Origin: SAR116 cluster bacterium
Lineage (GTDB): Bacteria > Pseudomonadota > Alphaproteobacteria > Puniceispirillales > Puniceispirillaceae
NCBI GenBank assembly: GCA_002722385.1
Contig: PBLR01000016.1
Location: 4,550-21,152, forward strand
Length of the DNA stretch: 16,603 bases
Direction: 5' to 3'
Shown: positions 1-6,295 of the stretch, in pieces
Position numbering within the stretch: position 1 is the stretch's first letter
Layout: the number at the start of each line of letters is the position of its first letter
Notes under the pieces: generated by a model
Told to the model about the DNA's origin: nothing
Databases searched by the model: none
The model's input: the letters and a program-made list of their open reading frames with translations, nothing else
Translations under genes and position numbers: made by a program

Positions 1-279
1 ATCATCAATACCTCACGCGGCGGGCTGATAAATGAGGCTGATTTGATTGACGCGCTGAAGAGCAAGCAGATTGCCGGGGCCGGTGTTGATGTGGTCAGCA
101 GTGAGCCTCCCGCGTCAGATCACATCTTCTTAACACATCTGGATTCGCCCAATTTCATCTTAACCCCGCATACAGGCTGGGCCTCAGATGAGGCGATGCA
201 GGTTTTGTGGGACCAGCTGGTTGGCCATATTAACCAGTTTGCGGCCGGCACGCCCACCCATAATTTATCTGCGGAATAG
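1..279 (+). CDS. D-2-hydroxyacid dehydrogenase, C-terminal part (glycerate dehydrogenase/hydroxypyruvate reductase type)
   Basis: This is the 3' end of a gene that begins before the window; frame 1 is open from the first base and gives 92 residues. Families of this kind use NAD(P)H to interconvert 2-keto acids and D-2-hydroxy acids. The three catalytic elements of the family are visible: Arg in the NTSRGG stretch (visible residue 6), Glu in SSEPP (residue 35) and His in LTPHTGWAS (residue 57). The Trp just after the catalytic His, in PHxxWAS, is common in D-glycerate dehydrogenase/hydroxypyruvate reductase (HprA-like) members, which suggests a 2-hydroxyacid such as glycerate as substrate. The exact substrate cannot be fixed from the C-terminus alone. 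The stop is three bases before the next small frame, so the two may be co-transcribed. Confidence 0.9.
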   Translation: MINTSRGGLINEADLIDALKSKQIAGAGVDVVSSEPPASDHIFLTHLDSPNFILTPHTGWASDEAMQVLWDQLVGHINQFAAGTPTHNLSAE

Positions 280-282
280 GTA

Positions 283-387
283 ATGCGCGAAAAGTTTAAC
301 GCAGAAGACAAACGGATCCTGCGCCAGTTCGGCATCAGCATCGGGCTGGCTATACTGGCGGTGATTGCGATCATCACCCTTGTATGA
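283..387 (+). CDS. 34-residue single-span membrane microprotein (hypothetical)
   Basis: A short frame starts three bases after the dehydrogenase stop and encodes 34 residues. The first 14 or so are charged and hydrophilic (MREKFNAEDKRILR). The rest is a continuous hydrophobic segment (roughly residues 15-34, ending ILAVIAIITLV) long enough to cross the membrane once. The positive charge before the segment predicts a cytoplasmic N-terminus. No function is recognised. Support comes from the tight spacing to the upstream gene, the clean amphipathic-then-hydrophobic layout, and an end only three bases from the convergent 89-residue gene, so it fills an otherwise empty gap. The ribosome-binding site is poor (a weak AATAGG overlapping the upstream stop), so translation may depend on coupling. 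Confidence 0.5.
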   Translation: MREKFNAEDKRILRQFGISIGLAILAVIAIITLV

Positions 388-390
388 GGC

Positions 391-660
391 TTACTTCACC
401 CAGGTGGAATAGCGTTTGCGCTGGCCTTCAATATCTGTGCGCATAAATTCTGAAAAAACCGTGGCCAGACCATTATAGGCCGCCCGGTTCTGTTTCAGCA
501 CCGCATCAAGAGGGATCACCACATCGCCATCTTTGCGCATATAGGGCTTTTCGTAATTCGGGAAGGTTTCAACCAGCTTATATAAGGCCTTCAGAAGCTC
601 TTTTTCTTGTTCGGCATTTTCGGCCGCGGTGCGCTTTTTTTCCTGATAATATTCAGACAT
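391..660 (-). CDS. Hypothetical 89-residue soluble protein
   Basis: I do not recognise this protein family. The product is 89 residues, highly charged, with no signal peptide or membrane segment. The N-terminal third (about residues 5-32) is rich in Glu, Lys, Ala and Leu and should form a helix or short coiled coil. It is followed by a KDGDVVIPLDAVL stretch that looks like a beta-turn-beta element and a second helical part ending in basic residues. The start is well supported by a GGAGA Shine-Dalgarno sequence six bases upstream of the ATG. The gene is transcribed alone on the minus strand, downstream of the tRNA-Val terminator, and ends 3 bp from the convergent microprotein. It is probably a real lineage-specific gene of unknown role. 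Confidence 0.7.
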   Translation of the reverse strand: MSEYYQEKKRTAAENAEQEKELLKALYKLVETFPNYEKPYMRKDGDVVIPLDAVLKQNRAAYNGLATVFSEFMRTDIEGQRKRYSTWVK

Positions 661-756
661 ATCTGTCTCCGGTTTTGGGTTGCTGTTGAGGAATAACGGC
701 AGGATTTTACAGTTTATCAGTCAGCTCAGAACCACCGGCCGGCCTGCCCGCCACGC

Positions 757-778
757 AAAACGGCGCCAAAAGGCGCCG
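757..778 (-). terminator. Intrinsic terminator of tRNA-Val
   Basis: A perfect 7-bp inverted repeat (CGGCGCC at 761-767 and GGCGCCG at 772-778) with a 4-base loop is followed, on the minus strand, by TTTT (757-760). It lies 17 bp past the 3' end of the tRNA and has the form of a rho-independent terminator. Confidence 0.8.
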
Positions 779-795
779 CATGCTTTCAGTTCAGA

Positions 796-870
796 TGGTG
801 GAGCGTACTGGGATTGAACCAGTGACCCCCACGATGTCAACGTGGTGCTCTCCCGCTGAGCTAACGCTCC
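796..870 (-). tRNA. tRNA-Val (anticodon GAC)
   Basis: The minus strand folds as a complete cloverleaf of 75 nt including an encoded CCA. It has a 7-bp acceptor stem (GGAGCGT with ACGCTCC), a D arm (GCTC/GAGC), an anticodon stem CCACG/CGTGG enclosing the loop TTGACAT, a 5-base variable loop and a T arm ACTGG-TTCAATC-CCAGT. The discriminator base is A73. The anticodon GAC reads valine codons GTC and GTT. All stems pair without mismatch, so the gene should be functional. Confidence 0.96.
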
Positions 871-927
871 CCTGCCATCTGTACCAACAGGGCTGCCGGT
901 AAAACCAGCACAGCTGTTGTGCGCACA

Positions 928-956
928 GCTTTAGATAAGTTTGCAGATCAAGTCAA
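928..956 (-). promoter_or_regulatory. Possible sigma-70-type promoter for tRNA-Val
   Basis: On the minus strand a good -35 box, TTGACT (951-956), is followed after 17 bp by TAAAGC (928-933), which matches the -10 consensus weakly. Transcription would start about 50 nt before the tRNA 5' end. A 10-bp perfect palindrome TGTGCGCACA (918-927) sits at the expected start site. The -35 box and spacing support the call; the -10 is poor. Confidence 0.4.
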
Positions 957-1102
957 GCAGAAGCCCATATGCGCACAGGCAGACTGAGCCGGACGGCGGC
1001 TGTTTTCGTAAAGATAAGGGCAGCTGGTGTTGCGCCCGGCATGGTGTGCAAGCTGATATAAAGATTTTGGCAGGGTTAAGAAAGTCAGATAGGCTGATAG
1101 CT

Positions 1103-2083
1103 ATGAATGAATTATCGCATGCCCTGTCCCCTGCCCGCCCTGACCTTCAGGAAAAAGAGGGCCTGCTGATCCCCCGCCTGATGCCTGATCATGATATTCC
1201 GGCCTTTCAGTTTATTGAAGGTGAGCCCGGCAGCCCGGTCGTGCTGTCTGTACCGCATGGCGGCTGGCTGTATCCGGAAAGTCTGGTTGGGGACAATAAT
1301 CTGAGCCAGTGTGCCAGCCTGTCTGATACCGGCACGGCCGAGCTGGGCCTGATGCTGGCGGGCGGGCGTTATCCGGCATTGATCGCCTGTTGCTGTCGGG
1401 CGGTGTGTGATTTAAACCGGCCGCCGGCCGCCCTTGACCCGCATTTATGTGAGGGTGCTGATCTGCCTCTGCCTACTGCCTATAAGCCCTATGTGGCCGC
1501 CGGATATGGGGTGATCCCGCGCCTATCTGCACAGAAACAGCCTTTATATTCACAAAAGCTGGGGCCAGCCCATTGGCAGGGCCTGCTGGCCGCCTGGCAC
1601 AGCCCCTATCACCGCCGCCTGAGCGACTTGCTGAGGCGGGCTACTGAACAGCAGGAGGATATTCTGCTGGTTGATCTGCATTCCATGCCGGACAGCCCGA
1701 AACAGGCCGGAAAGTCCCGGTTATTGCCGTTGCGGTCCGGACAGCTGCCTAATTTTGTGTTTGGGAATCTGCATGGGGCAACGCTGAGCCAGACCCATGT
1801 CAGACTGATTGATGAAGTGATGCGACAGAGCGGCTATAGCTGGCGCTGGAACACGCCTTATGCTGGCGGCTATATTCCCCGCCATTATGGGCTGGAAACA
1901 GATGAGGCGGAGGGGCAGACCCCTGCACAAGTTCTGCAGATAGAGGTGAATCGCGGCCTGTACAGTAATCCGGCCGGCAAAGTGGACCTCGACTGTCTGG
2001 TGCCTGTCAGCCAGCTGCTGAGCCAGCTTCTGGCCGCCCTGGCAGACAAACAGGACCAGCGGGATCAGCGTTTGGGCGCGTAA
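1103..2083 (+). CDS. N-formylglutamate amidohydrolase family protein
   Basis: This family hydrolyses N-formyl-L-glutamate to glutamate and formate, the last step of one branch of histidine breakdown, or related N-acyl amino acids. The predicted 326-residue protein shows the family's blocks in order: a metal-ligand type PHGGW motif (about residues 51-55), SDTGTAEL (74-81), DLNRPP (103-108), a DLHSMP block (191-196) and an EVNRGLY block near the C-terminus (281-287). I chose the ATG at 1103 because the homologous part begins about 30 residues later. The same frame is open back to 941, but that stretch reads as non-coding and holds the tRNA promoter. There is no strong Shine-Dalgarno. No other hut gene lies nearby, so a role in histidine use is not shown by context. 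A Cys-rich CCCRAVC segment precedes the DLNR motif. The 3' end overlaps the convergent der gene by 19 bp. Confidence 0.85.
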   Translation: MNELSHALSPARPDLQEKEGLLIPRLMPDHDIPAFQFIEGEPGSPVVLSVPHGGWLYPESLVGDNNLSQCASLSDTGTAELGLMLAGGRYPALIACCCRAVCDLNRPPAALDPHLCEGADLPLPTAYKPYVAAGYGVIPRLSAQKQPLYSQKLGPAHWQGLLAAWHSPYHRRLSDLLRRATEQQEDILLVDLHSMPDSPKQAGKSRLLPLRSGQLPNFVFGNLHGATLSQTHVRLIDEVMRQSGYSWRWNTPYAGGYIPRHYGLETDEAEGQTPAQVLQIEVNRGLYSNPAGKVDLDCLVPVSQLLSQLLAALADKQDQRDQRLGA

Positions 2084-3495
2084 GGGTTTTCACTGCCTTT
2101 GCGCAGCAGCATGCGAACCGGAATCCCCGCCAGCCCGAAATCAGCCCGCAGGCCGCCAATCAGATACCGCAAATAAGATTCAGGCAGATCAACAGGACGG
2201 CTGGCAAACAGCGCAAATGTCGGCGGCCGGGTGCGGACCTGTGTCATATAGCGGATCCGCAGACGCCGCCCCTGGCTCATCGGCGGGGGATGGGCTTCCA
2301 GCATCGGTTCAAGCCAGCGATTCAGACGGCCAGTGGAAATCCGCGTGTTCCACAGCTTGTGCGTGTCTTCAATCGTTTTCATCAGCCGGTCAAGCCCGCG
2401 CCCATACAAGCCAGAAATCGGCACCACAGGCACGCCGCGCACCTGGGCAAGAGAGGTTTCCAGCCGATCGTTAATCAGCTGCATCGCGGCCTGTTTATCT
2501 GCCACATCATCCCACATATTCGCGGCAATCACCAAGGCCCGGCCTTCATCTGTGATCTGGCGGGCAATGACCATATCCTGGCGATGCGGCGGCTGGCGGG
2601 CATCCAGCATCAGCACACACACCCGCGCATATTGAATCGCCCTCTGGGCATCATTGACCATCAGCCGTTCAACCTTTTCGGTGACCCGGGCCTGGCGGCG
2701 GATACCGGCGGTATCCACCAGCTGATAATTCTGACCCTGCCAGGCAAAGGGCAAGGTGATCGCATCACGGGTGATGCCTGCTTCCGGGCCTGTCAGCAGA
2801 CGCTGTTCACCCAGCAACGCATTCACAAGGGTGGATTTGCCCATATTCGGGCGGCCCACAACCGCAATGCGGATCGGATCATAAGCCGCCTCATCAATCC
2901 AGATATCCGGCTCATCTTCAGGATCAGAAGACAGATCATCAGCATCATCCTGTTCTGCTGCTGCCTCATCCTCACCAAATAAGGCCAGTTCAAGGCCTTG
3001 CTGGCGGGCCTGATCCAAAATCGCGTCATACAGATCAGACAGCCCGTCACCATGAGCTGCTGATACAGGCACCGCCGCCCCCAGACCCAGCTGCCAGGCT
3101 TCAGCCAGCGTTTCTACGCCTGATTTGCCTTCACATTTATTGGCCAGAACCACAACCGGGGTGCCACTGCGCCTGATCTGGCGGGCAAAATACAGATCAT
3201 CAGGCAGCAGGCCGGCCCGTGCATCTATCACCAGCAGGGTGATATCTGCCTGCTGGACCGCCAGTTCTGTCTGCTGGCGCATGCGGTCTTCCAGACTGCC
3301 TGATTTCGCCTTTTCAAGGCCAGCTGTATCAATCAGCCGGAACCGCATTTCTGCGAGACGCCCGTCCCCTTCACGCCGGTCACGGGTCACACCGGGCTGG
3401 TCATCAACAATCGCATGACGCGTGCCGGTCAGACGATTAAACAGCGTGGATTTGCCCACATTCGGGCGGCCAACAATGGCAAGGGTGACAGTCAT
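2065..3495 (-). CDS. der: Ribosome-assembly GTPase Der (EngA), double GTPase domain
   Basis: Der is an essential GTPase that helps assemble the 50S ribosomal subunit. The 476-residue product has the family architecture: GTPase domain 1 with P-loop GRPNVGKS (9-16), GVTRD switch I (35-39), DTAG (56-59) and NKCE (119-122). An acidic linker follows (about 173-203). GTPase domain 2 has P-loop GRPNMGKS (214-221), GITRD (240-244) and DTAG (261-264), and a C-terminal KH-like domain starts near residue 380. The G4 motif of domain 2 reads NMWD (326-329) where NKxD is expected; the lysine that normally stacks on guanine is methionine. It starts 3 bp after bamB stops, so it is almost certainly co-transcribed with bamB and the yfgM-like gene. 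Its 3' end overlaps the convergent amidohydrolase gene. Confidence 0.97.
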   Translation of the reverse strand: MTVTLAIVGRPNVGKSTLFNRLTGTRHAIVDDQPGVTRDRREGDGRLAEMRFRLIDTAGLEKAKSGSLEDRMRQQTELAVQQADITLLVIDARAGLLPDDLYFARQIRRSGTPVVVLANKCEGKSGVETLAEAWQLGLGAAVPVSAAHGDGLSDLYDAILDQARQQGLELALFGEDEAAAEQDDADDLSSDPEDEPDIWIDEAAYDPIRIAVVGRPNMGKSTLVNALLGEQRLLTGPEAGITRDAITLPFAWQGQNYQLVDTAGIRRQARVTEKVERLMVNDAQRAIQYARVCVLMLDARQPPHRQDMVIARQITDEGRALVIAANMWDDVADKQAAMQLINDRLETSLAQVRGVPVVPISGLYGRGLDRLMKTIEDTHKLWNTRISTGRLNRWLEPMLEAHPPPMSQGRRLRIRYMTQVRTRPPTFALFASRPVDLPESYLRYLIGGLRADFGLAGIPVRMLLRKGSENPYAPKR

Positions 3496-3498
3496 GAG

Positions 3499-4854
3499 TT
3501 AACGATACGCCCGCAGCCGGCCATCACGGCTCAAAACAACAAGTGTGTTCTGAACAATGACAGGATGAACATTCACCGCCCCGCCAAGAGAGGTTGTGCT
3601 GACCTGCTCGCCAGTATCAGCATTCAGGCTGTAGAGCCGGCCAGACGCAGAAATGACATGAACCTGACCGGCGGCAACAACCGGCCCGACATACCGGGCA
3701 ACATCTGTTGCCGAAATCCGGCCCAGCTCTGCACTGCCCGGCAGATCGGTGTGCCAGCGTACCGCCCCGTCAGCTTTGCGCAGGGCCACAATATGGCTGT
3801 TGGAGGTCAGCACAAACAGGCTGTCGCCAGCCACCCACGGGGTCTGGACACTGCTGATCGGCTGGTCCCACAGCAAGATACCTGTCAGCGGATCATAAGC
3901 CCCCAGCAAGCCAGACTGGCTGACCACATAAATCGCCTCGCCATCATGTACAGGTTCAGCCAGAATATCACCTAATTCTTCAAGAGGGGTGCGCGGGGCC
4001 AGAGTGGCCAGGCTGTCTGCCCACAGCAAGCCGCCGTCATTTACCGCATTTGCCGATACCTCGCCGCCGATACCTGCTGTAATCACCGCCCCGTCCCGGA
4101 CCGCTGGTGAGCCTGATCCCAGCACAACCGTATCTGCCGGCAGACCAGCAGACTGCCAGACCAGCACACCATCATTCAGCCGGAACGCCAGAGAGCTGCC
4201 GTCAATATCGGTGACCACAACACCTTCATCTGTAATCAGGGTCGGCCCGCCAGACAGAGGCTGATCATGTTCAACAGTCCAGATCACCTCATAGGTACTG
4301 GCATCAATAAGAGTCAATATCTTGCGGCCAGCGTGAACAGCCACAACTGACTGATTGGCGGCCAGCCCCCCAGCCACACCGGGATACAGGCCGCCTTCTG
4401 CATCATCAACCTGCAGTTCAGCCAGCACCTCACCTGTTTCCAGATCAAATACAGACAACAGCGCATCTGCGCCCAGCGCGAACACCTTGCCCTTCACCGC
4501 AACCGGCTGCGCCAGCGTTACGATATCTGTGTCTGTATCCGCAACCCGGGCTGACCACAGCCGATTCAAAGGCAGCTCAACAGACAGATGGCCGCCATCA
4601 TGTGCCGCGGTGACGCCTGGATGACCAAATTCATCATTCACAACCGGCGCGCCCAGGCCAGCCAGCTCGGCAAAAGCAGCTTCATCAACGCTGAGGCTGC
4701 GGGAACTGGCAAAGACATCCTCGCGCTCGCCAGACAGTCGTACCTCGCTCTCTGCACAGGCCGCCAGCATCCCAAAACCGGCGATAAGGCCCATACGCAG
4801 AGCTGTTCTGAGCAAACGGTGAGAGGGGAATAATCTGTTCTGTTGTTTCATCAT
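3499..4854 (-). CDS. bamB: BamB-like outer-membrane assembly lipoprotein (PQQ/beta-propeller repeats)
   Basis: BamB is a lipoprotein subunit of the BAM complex that inserts beta-barrel proteins in the outer membrane; it works on the periplasmic side. The 451-residue product begins with a basic N-region, a hydrophobic stretch (about 20-31) and a lipobox LAAC with the lipidated Cys at 33. The rest is built of repeated beta-propeller blades of the PQQ-repeat type, seen as recurring patterns such as VFALGADALLSVFDLETGEVL, GLLGAYDPLTGILLWDQ, HIVALRKADGAVRWH and RLYSLNADTGEQV. Two adjacent ATGs (4854 and 4851) could start it. The order yfgM-like, bamB, der, with only 3 bp between bamB and der, matches the arrangement known in gammaproteobacteria and supports the assignment over a generic PQQ-repeat protein. 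Confidence 0.9.
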   Translation of the reverse strand: MMKQQNRLFPSHRLLRTALRMGLIAGFGMLAACAESEVRLSGEREDVFASSRSLSVDEAAFAELAGLGAPVVNDEFGHPGVTAAHDGGHLSVELPLNRLWSARVADTDTDIVTLAQPVAVKGKVFALGADALLSVFDLETGEVLAELQVDDAEGGLYPGVAGGLAANQSVVAVHAGRKILTLIDASTYEVIWTVEHDQPLSGGPTLITDEGVVVTDIDGSSLAFRLNDGVLVWQSAGLPADTVVLGSGSPAVRDGAVITAGIGGEVSANAVNDGGLLWADSLATLAPRTPLEELGDILAEPVHDGEAIYVVSQSGLLGAYDPLTGILLWDQPISSVQTPWVAGDSLFVLTSNSHIVALRKADGAVRWHTDLPGSAELGRISATDVARYVGPVVAAGQVHVISASGRLYSLNADTGEQVSTTSLGGAVNVHPVIVQNTLVVLSRDGRLRAYR

Positions 4855-4907
4855 CTATCCACTCTTGTCGTTTTGTCTTTCAGGCTGAGCTGTGGCCGCA
4901 GGGGCGG

Positions 4908-5540
4908 TTACTGGCTTTGTGATATCACGCTGAGAATCTGGGCCGCCCGCTGGCGCAGGCTGGCCGGAATATCGGTCAGGGCGACCAGCCGGTTCAGCCT
5001 GTCAATCGCCGCAGCCGCATCGCCGCGCCGCAAATCAAGGGCCGCCATCTGTTCCAGAGCCAGACCCTGAAGTGAAGATGATGAAGCGGTCAGCGGCTCA
5101 AGCCGTACTTGCAGATCTGCAGCATCCGCTGACTGCGGGGCATGCATGACAGATAACAGCAAAGCAATGTCCCGATAAATCTGATCCGCATCGCTGCGCG
5201 CCGCCAGCGCCAGATAGCGTTGTTCAGCCTCGCCCGCCTGGCCGTTCTGGGCCAGAGCCGCAGCAGACCGGAATTCAGCCAGCAAACCATAGCCTTCGTT
5301 TAAATCAGGGGCGGCCGCCTCCAGGCTGCTGGTCACATCATCAGCCAAAATCGCCTGGAAGAAGGCATCTGCTGAGCGCGCGTCACGCTGGTTTGTGTAG
5401 TAGCTGTAGCCTTGCGACAAGCTTACCCCGGCGACAATGGCCACAACCACAGCAATCAGATATTTGCCATAACGTTGCCACAGGGCGGCCATGCGATCCT
5501 GTTTCAGCTCTTCATTAATTTCATCAAAGATATCAGCCAT
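4908..5540 (-). CDS. yfgM: YfgM-like tetratricopeptide-repeat inner-membrane protein
   Basis: The 210-residue product has a short cytoplasmic N-terminus (DIFDEINEELKQDR), one membrane segment (about residues 27-43) and a periplasmic alpha-helical domain rich in Ala and Leu, as in the TPR_21 (DUF2133) group that includes YfgM. In Escherichia coli YfgM works with the chaperone PpiD at the SecYEG translocon. Alphaproteobacterial members are mostly annotated only as TPR proteins. Helix pairs such as AALAQNGQAGEAEQRYLAL and ALDLRRGDAAAAIDRL are typical TPR-like elements. It is the first gene of the operon with bamB (53 bp gap) and der. A moderate ribosome-binding site (GGGAT) precedes the ATG. The family and operon position are convincing; the exact partner in this organism is inferred. 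Confidence 0.85.
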   Translation of the reverse strand: MADIFDEINEELKQDRMAALWQRYGKYLIAVVVAIVAGVSLSQGYSYYTNQRDARSADAFFQAILADDVTSSLEAAAPDLNEGYGLLAEFRSAAALAQNGQAGEAEQRYLALAARSDADQIYRDIALLLSVMHAPQSADAADLQVRLEPLTASSSSLQGLALEQMAALDLRRGDAAAAIDRLNRLVALTDIPASLRQRAAQILSVISQSQ

Positions 5541-5831
5541 TACATTTATCCCAAACAGTCAGACCCCTTTGAGCAGCCAGACTGTGCTGTTTCAACTGCT
5601 GCCTTTATACGTCTGTTAGGCAGGATTTTTCCAGCCTTTTTCTTGGCTATGTCTGCTGTGCTGGCGCACATCAGCTGCACAGCCGTTCTGCAGCTGCGTA
5701 TTTTCAGGGCTGTCCGGTCTGGTTTTCCTTGACCTTCAGGGCTGTCTGGTACACCGTTTACAGTGGGATTACAGCTTTATGTTTTCAAAAAAAAGCTGTT
5801 TTAAAAAAACCAGCGTCAGTCGATTGTTTGC
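5541..5831. other. 291-bp divergent intergenic region with repeats and hairpins
   Basis: This spacer lies between the yfgM-like gene (minus) and the DUF2794 gene (plus) and must hold both promoters, although I cannot place either with confidence. It contains three structures. An 8-bp inverted repeat CAGCTGCA (5672-5679)/TGCAGCTG (5689-5696) has a 9-base loop. An imperfect 16-bp direct repeat TTCAGGGCTGTCYGGT occurs at 5703-5718 and 5735-5750, differing at one base. A second hairpin is formed by ACAGCTTT (5771-5778) and AAAGCTGT (5792-5799), followed by TTTT and an A-run. A reading frame that runs through part of it is antisense to the yfgM-like gene and is not supported. Confidence 0.6.
5703..5750. 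repeat. Imperfect 16-bp direct repeat pair, 32-bp period
   Basis: Two copies of TTCAGGGCTGTCYGGT (5703-5718 and 5735-5750) match at 15 of 16 positions and start exactly 32 bp apart, close to three DNA helical turns. Same-face spacing in a divergent promoter region suggests a tandem protein-binding site, but nothing identifies the protein. Confidence 0.5.
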
Positions 5832-6158
5832 ATGTCTTATACCAGTGTAACCCGAAAGCAGCCCAAAGCCTTTTACTTCAGCCGTGCTGAGTTGTCCGTT
5901 ATTCTGTCTGCCTATGCCACCCGGGTAGCCAATAGTGACTGGCGGGATTATGCCCTTGATCATATTGCTAACTGCGCGATTTTCTCTATCTTCCGGCATA
6001 CTCATGAGCAGCCCCTGTTCACGATCGAAAAACACCGCCAGAAAGGTAAGGATAAGGCCTTGTTCATGTTGCGGGACAGACAGAAAATCCTGTTCAGAGG
6101 CTCAAAACTATCTGATCTGATCAGCTATCTGCACCGCCTGCCCCGGCTGGTAAAATAA
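5832..6158 (+). CDS. DUF2794 family protein
   Basis: The 108-residue product matches my knowledge of DUF2794, a family of unknown function found mainly in Alphaproteobacteria. Its recognisable features are an F-SR-ELS-IL-AY block (16-28), the WRDYALDH motif (37-44) and the central FSIFRHTHEQPLFTIEK segment (51-67), followed by a Gly/Lys-rich turn and a short beta hairpin (FMLRDRQKILFRG). It has no membrane segment and is basic overall. There is no clear Shine-Dalgarno before the ATG at 5832; a hairpin lies 33 bp upstream. It is transcribed divergently from the yfgM-bamB-der operon. The family assignment is fairly sure; the function is unknown. Confidence 0.85.
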   Translation: MSYTSVTRKQPKAFYFSRAELSVILSAYATRVANSDWRDYALDHIANCAIFSIFRHTHEQPLFTIEKHRQKGKDKALFMLRDRQKILFRGSKLSDLISYLHRLPRLVK

Positions 6159-6218
6159 CCCGCCCTTCAGCCCCCTCTTTCCTGATCTGAAAAAAGAACA
6201 GAAATCACATCTCCCCTC

Positions 6219-6247
6219 TTGTTTTATTTATCCCTAATGTTTAAATT
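6219..6247 (+). promoter_or_regulatory. Possible promoter of the zinc-ribbon gene
   Basis: TTGTTT (6219-6224), a 17-bp spacer and TAAATT (6242-6247) resemble a sigma-70 promoter of moderate quality. The candidate LexA box begins 2 bp after the -10 element, a position where a bound repressor would block transcription. Confidence 0.4.
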
Positions 6248-6248
6248 A

Positions 6249-6263
6249 GAACAAAACAAGAAC
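6249..6263 (+). promoter_or_regulatory. Candidate LexA (SOS) box, GAAC-N7-GAAC
   Basis: The sequence GAACAAAACAAGAAC is an exact match to the direct-repeat operator of alphaproteobacterial LexA, usually written GTTC-N7-GTTC on the other strand, including the A/T-rich spacer usual for strong sites. It lies 32 bp before the ATG of the zinc-ribbon-like gene, just after a plausible -10 element. A third GAAC at 6273-6276 is not in the correct phase. The motif is short, so chance occurrence is possible, but the promoter position supports function. Confidence 0.6.
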
Positions 6264-6295
6264 AAACTATCTGAACAGAGATGTGATACCGCAAA

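Larger units (their letters stand above)
6204..6287. repeat. Nested inverted repeats before the zinc-ribbon gene
   Basis: An outer perfect 10-bp inverted repeat ATCACATCTC (6204-6213)/GAGATGTGAT (6278-6287) encloses a perfect 8-bp pair CTTGTTTT (6218-6225)/AAAACAAG (6253-6260) and a 5-bp pair CTAAT (6234-6238)/ATTAG (6245-6249). The centres differ by a few bases, so it is a nested rather than a single symmetric palindrome. The interval also holds the candidate LexA box and the likely promoter. Confidence 0.7.

Noticed and set aside
941..1102. N-terminal extension of the amidohydrolase frame
   Set aside because: The extra 54 residues have no family similarity, include part of the predicted tRNA promoter, and read as non-coding; the ATG at 1103 agrees better with family length.
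2290..2982. Open frame of about 230 codons on the plus strand inside der
   Set aside because: It is fully antisense to the convincing Der GTPase gene, has no recognisable domain and shows composition expected of an antisense shadow of GC-rich coding DNA.
3415..3975. Plus-strand frame of about 186 codons spanning the der-bamB junction
   Set aside because: It is antisense to two well-supported genes, with no domain or ribosome-binding site.
5412..5732. Plus-strand frame of 106 codons reaching into the 5541-5831 spacer
   Set aside because: It starts antisense within the yfgM-like gene and has an unlikely composition in the spacer; the spacer is better read as regulatory.
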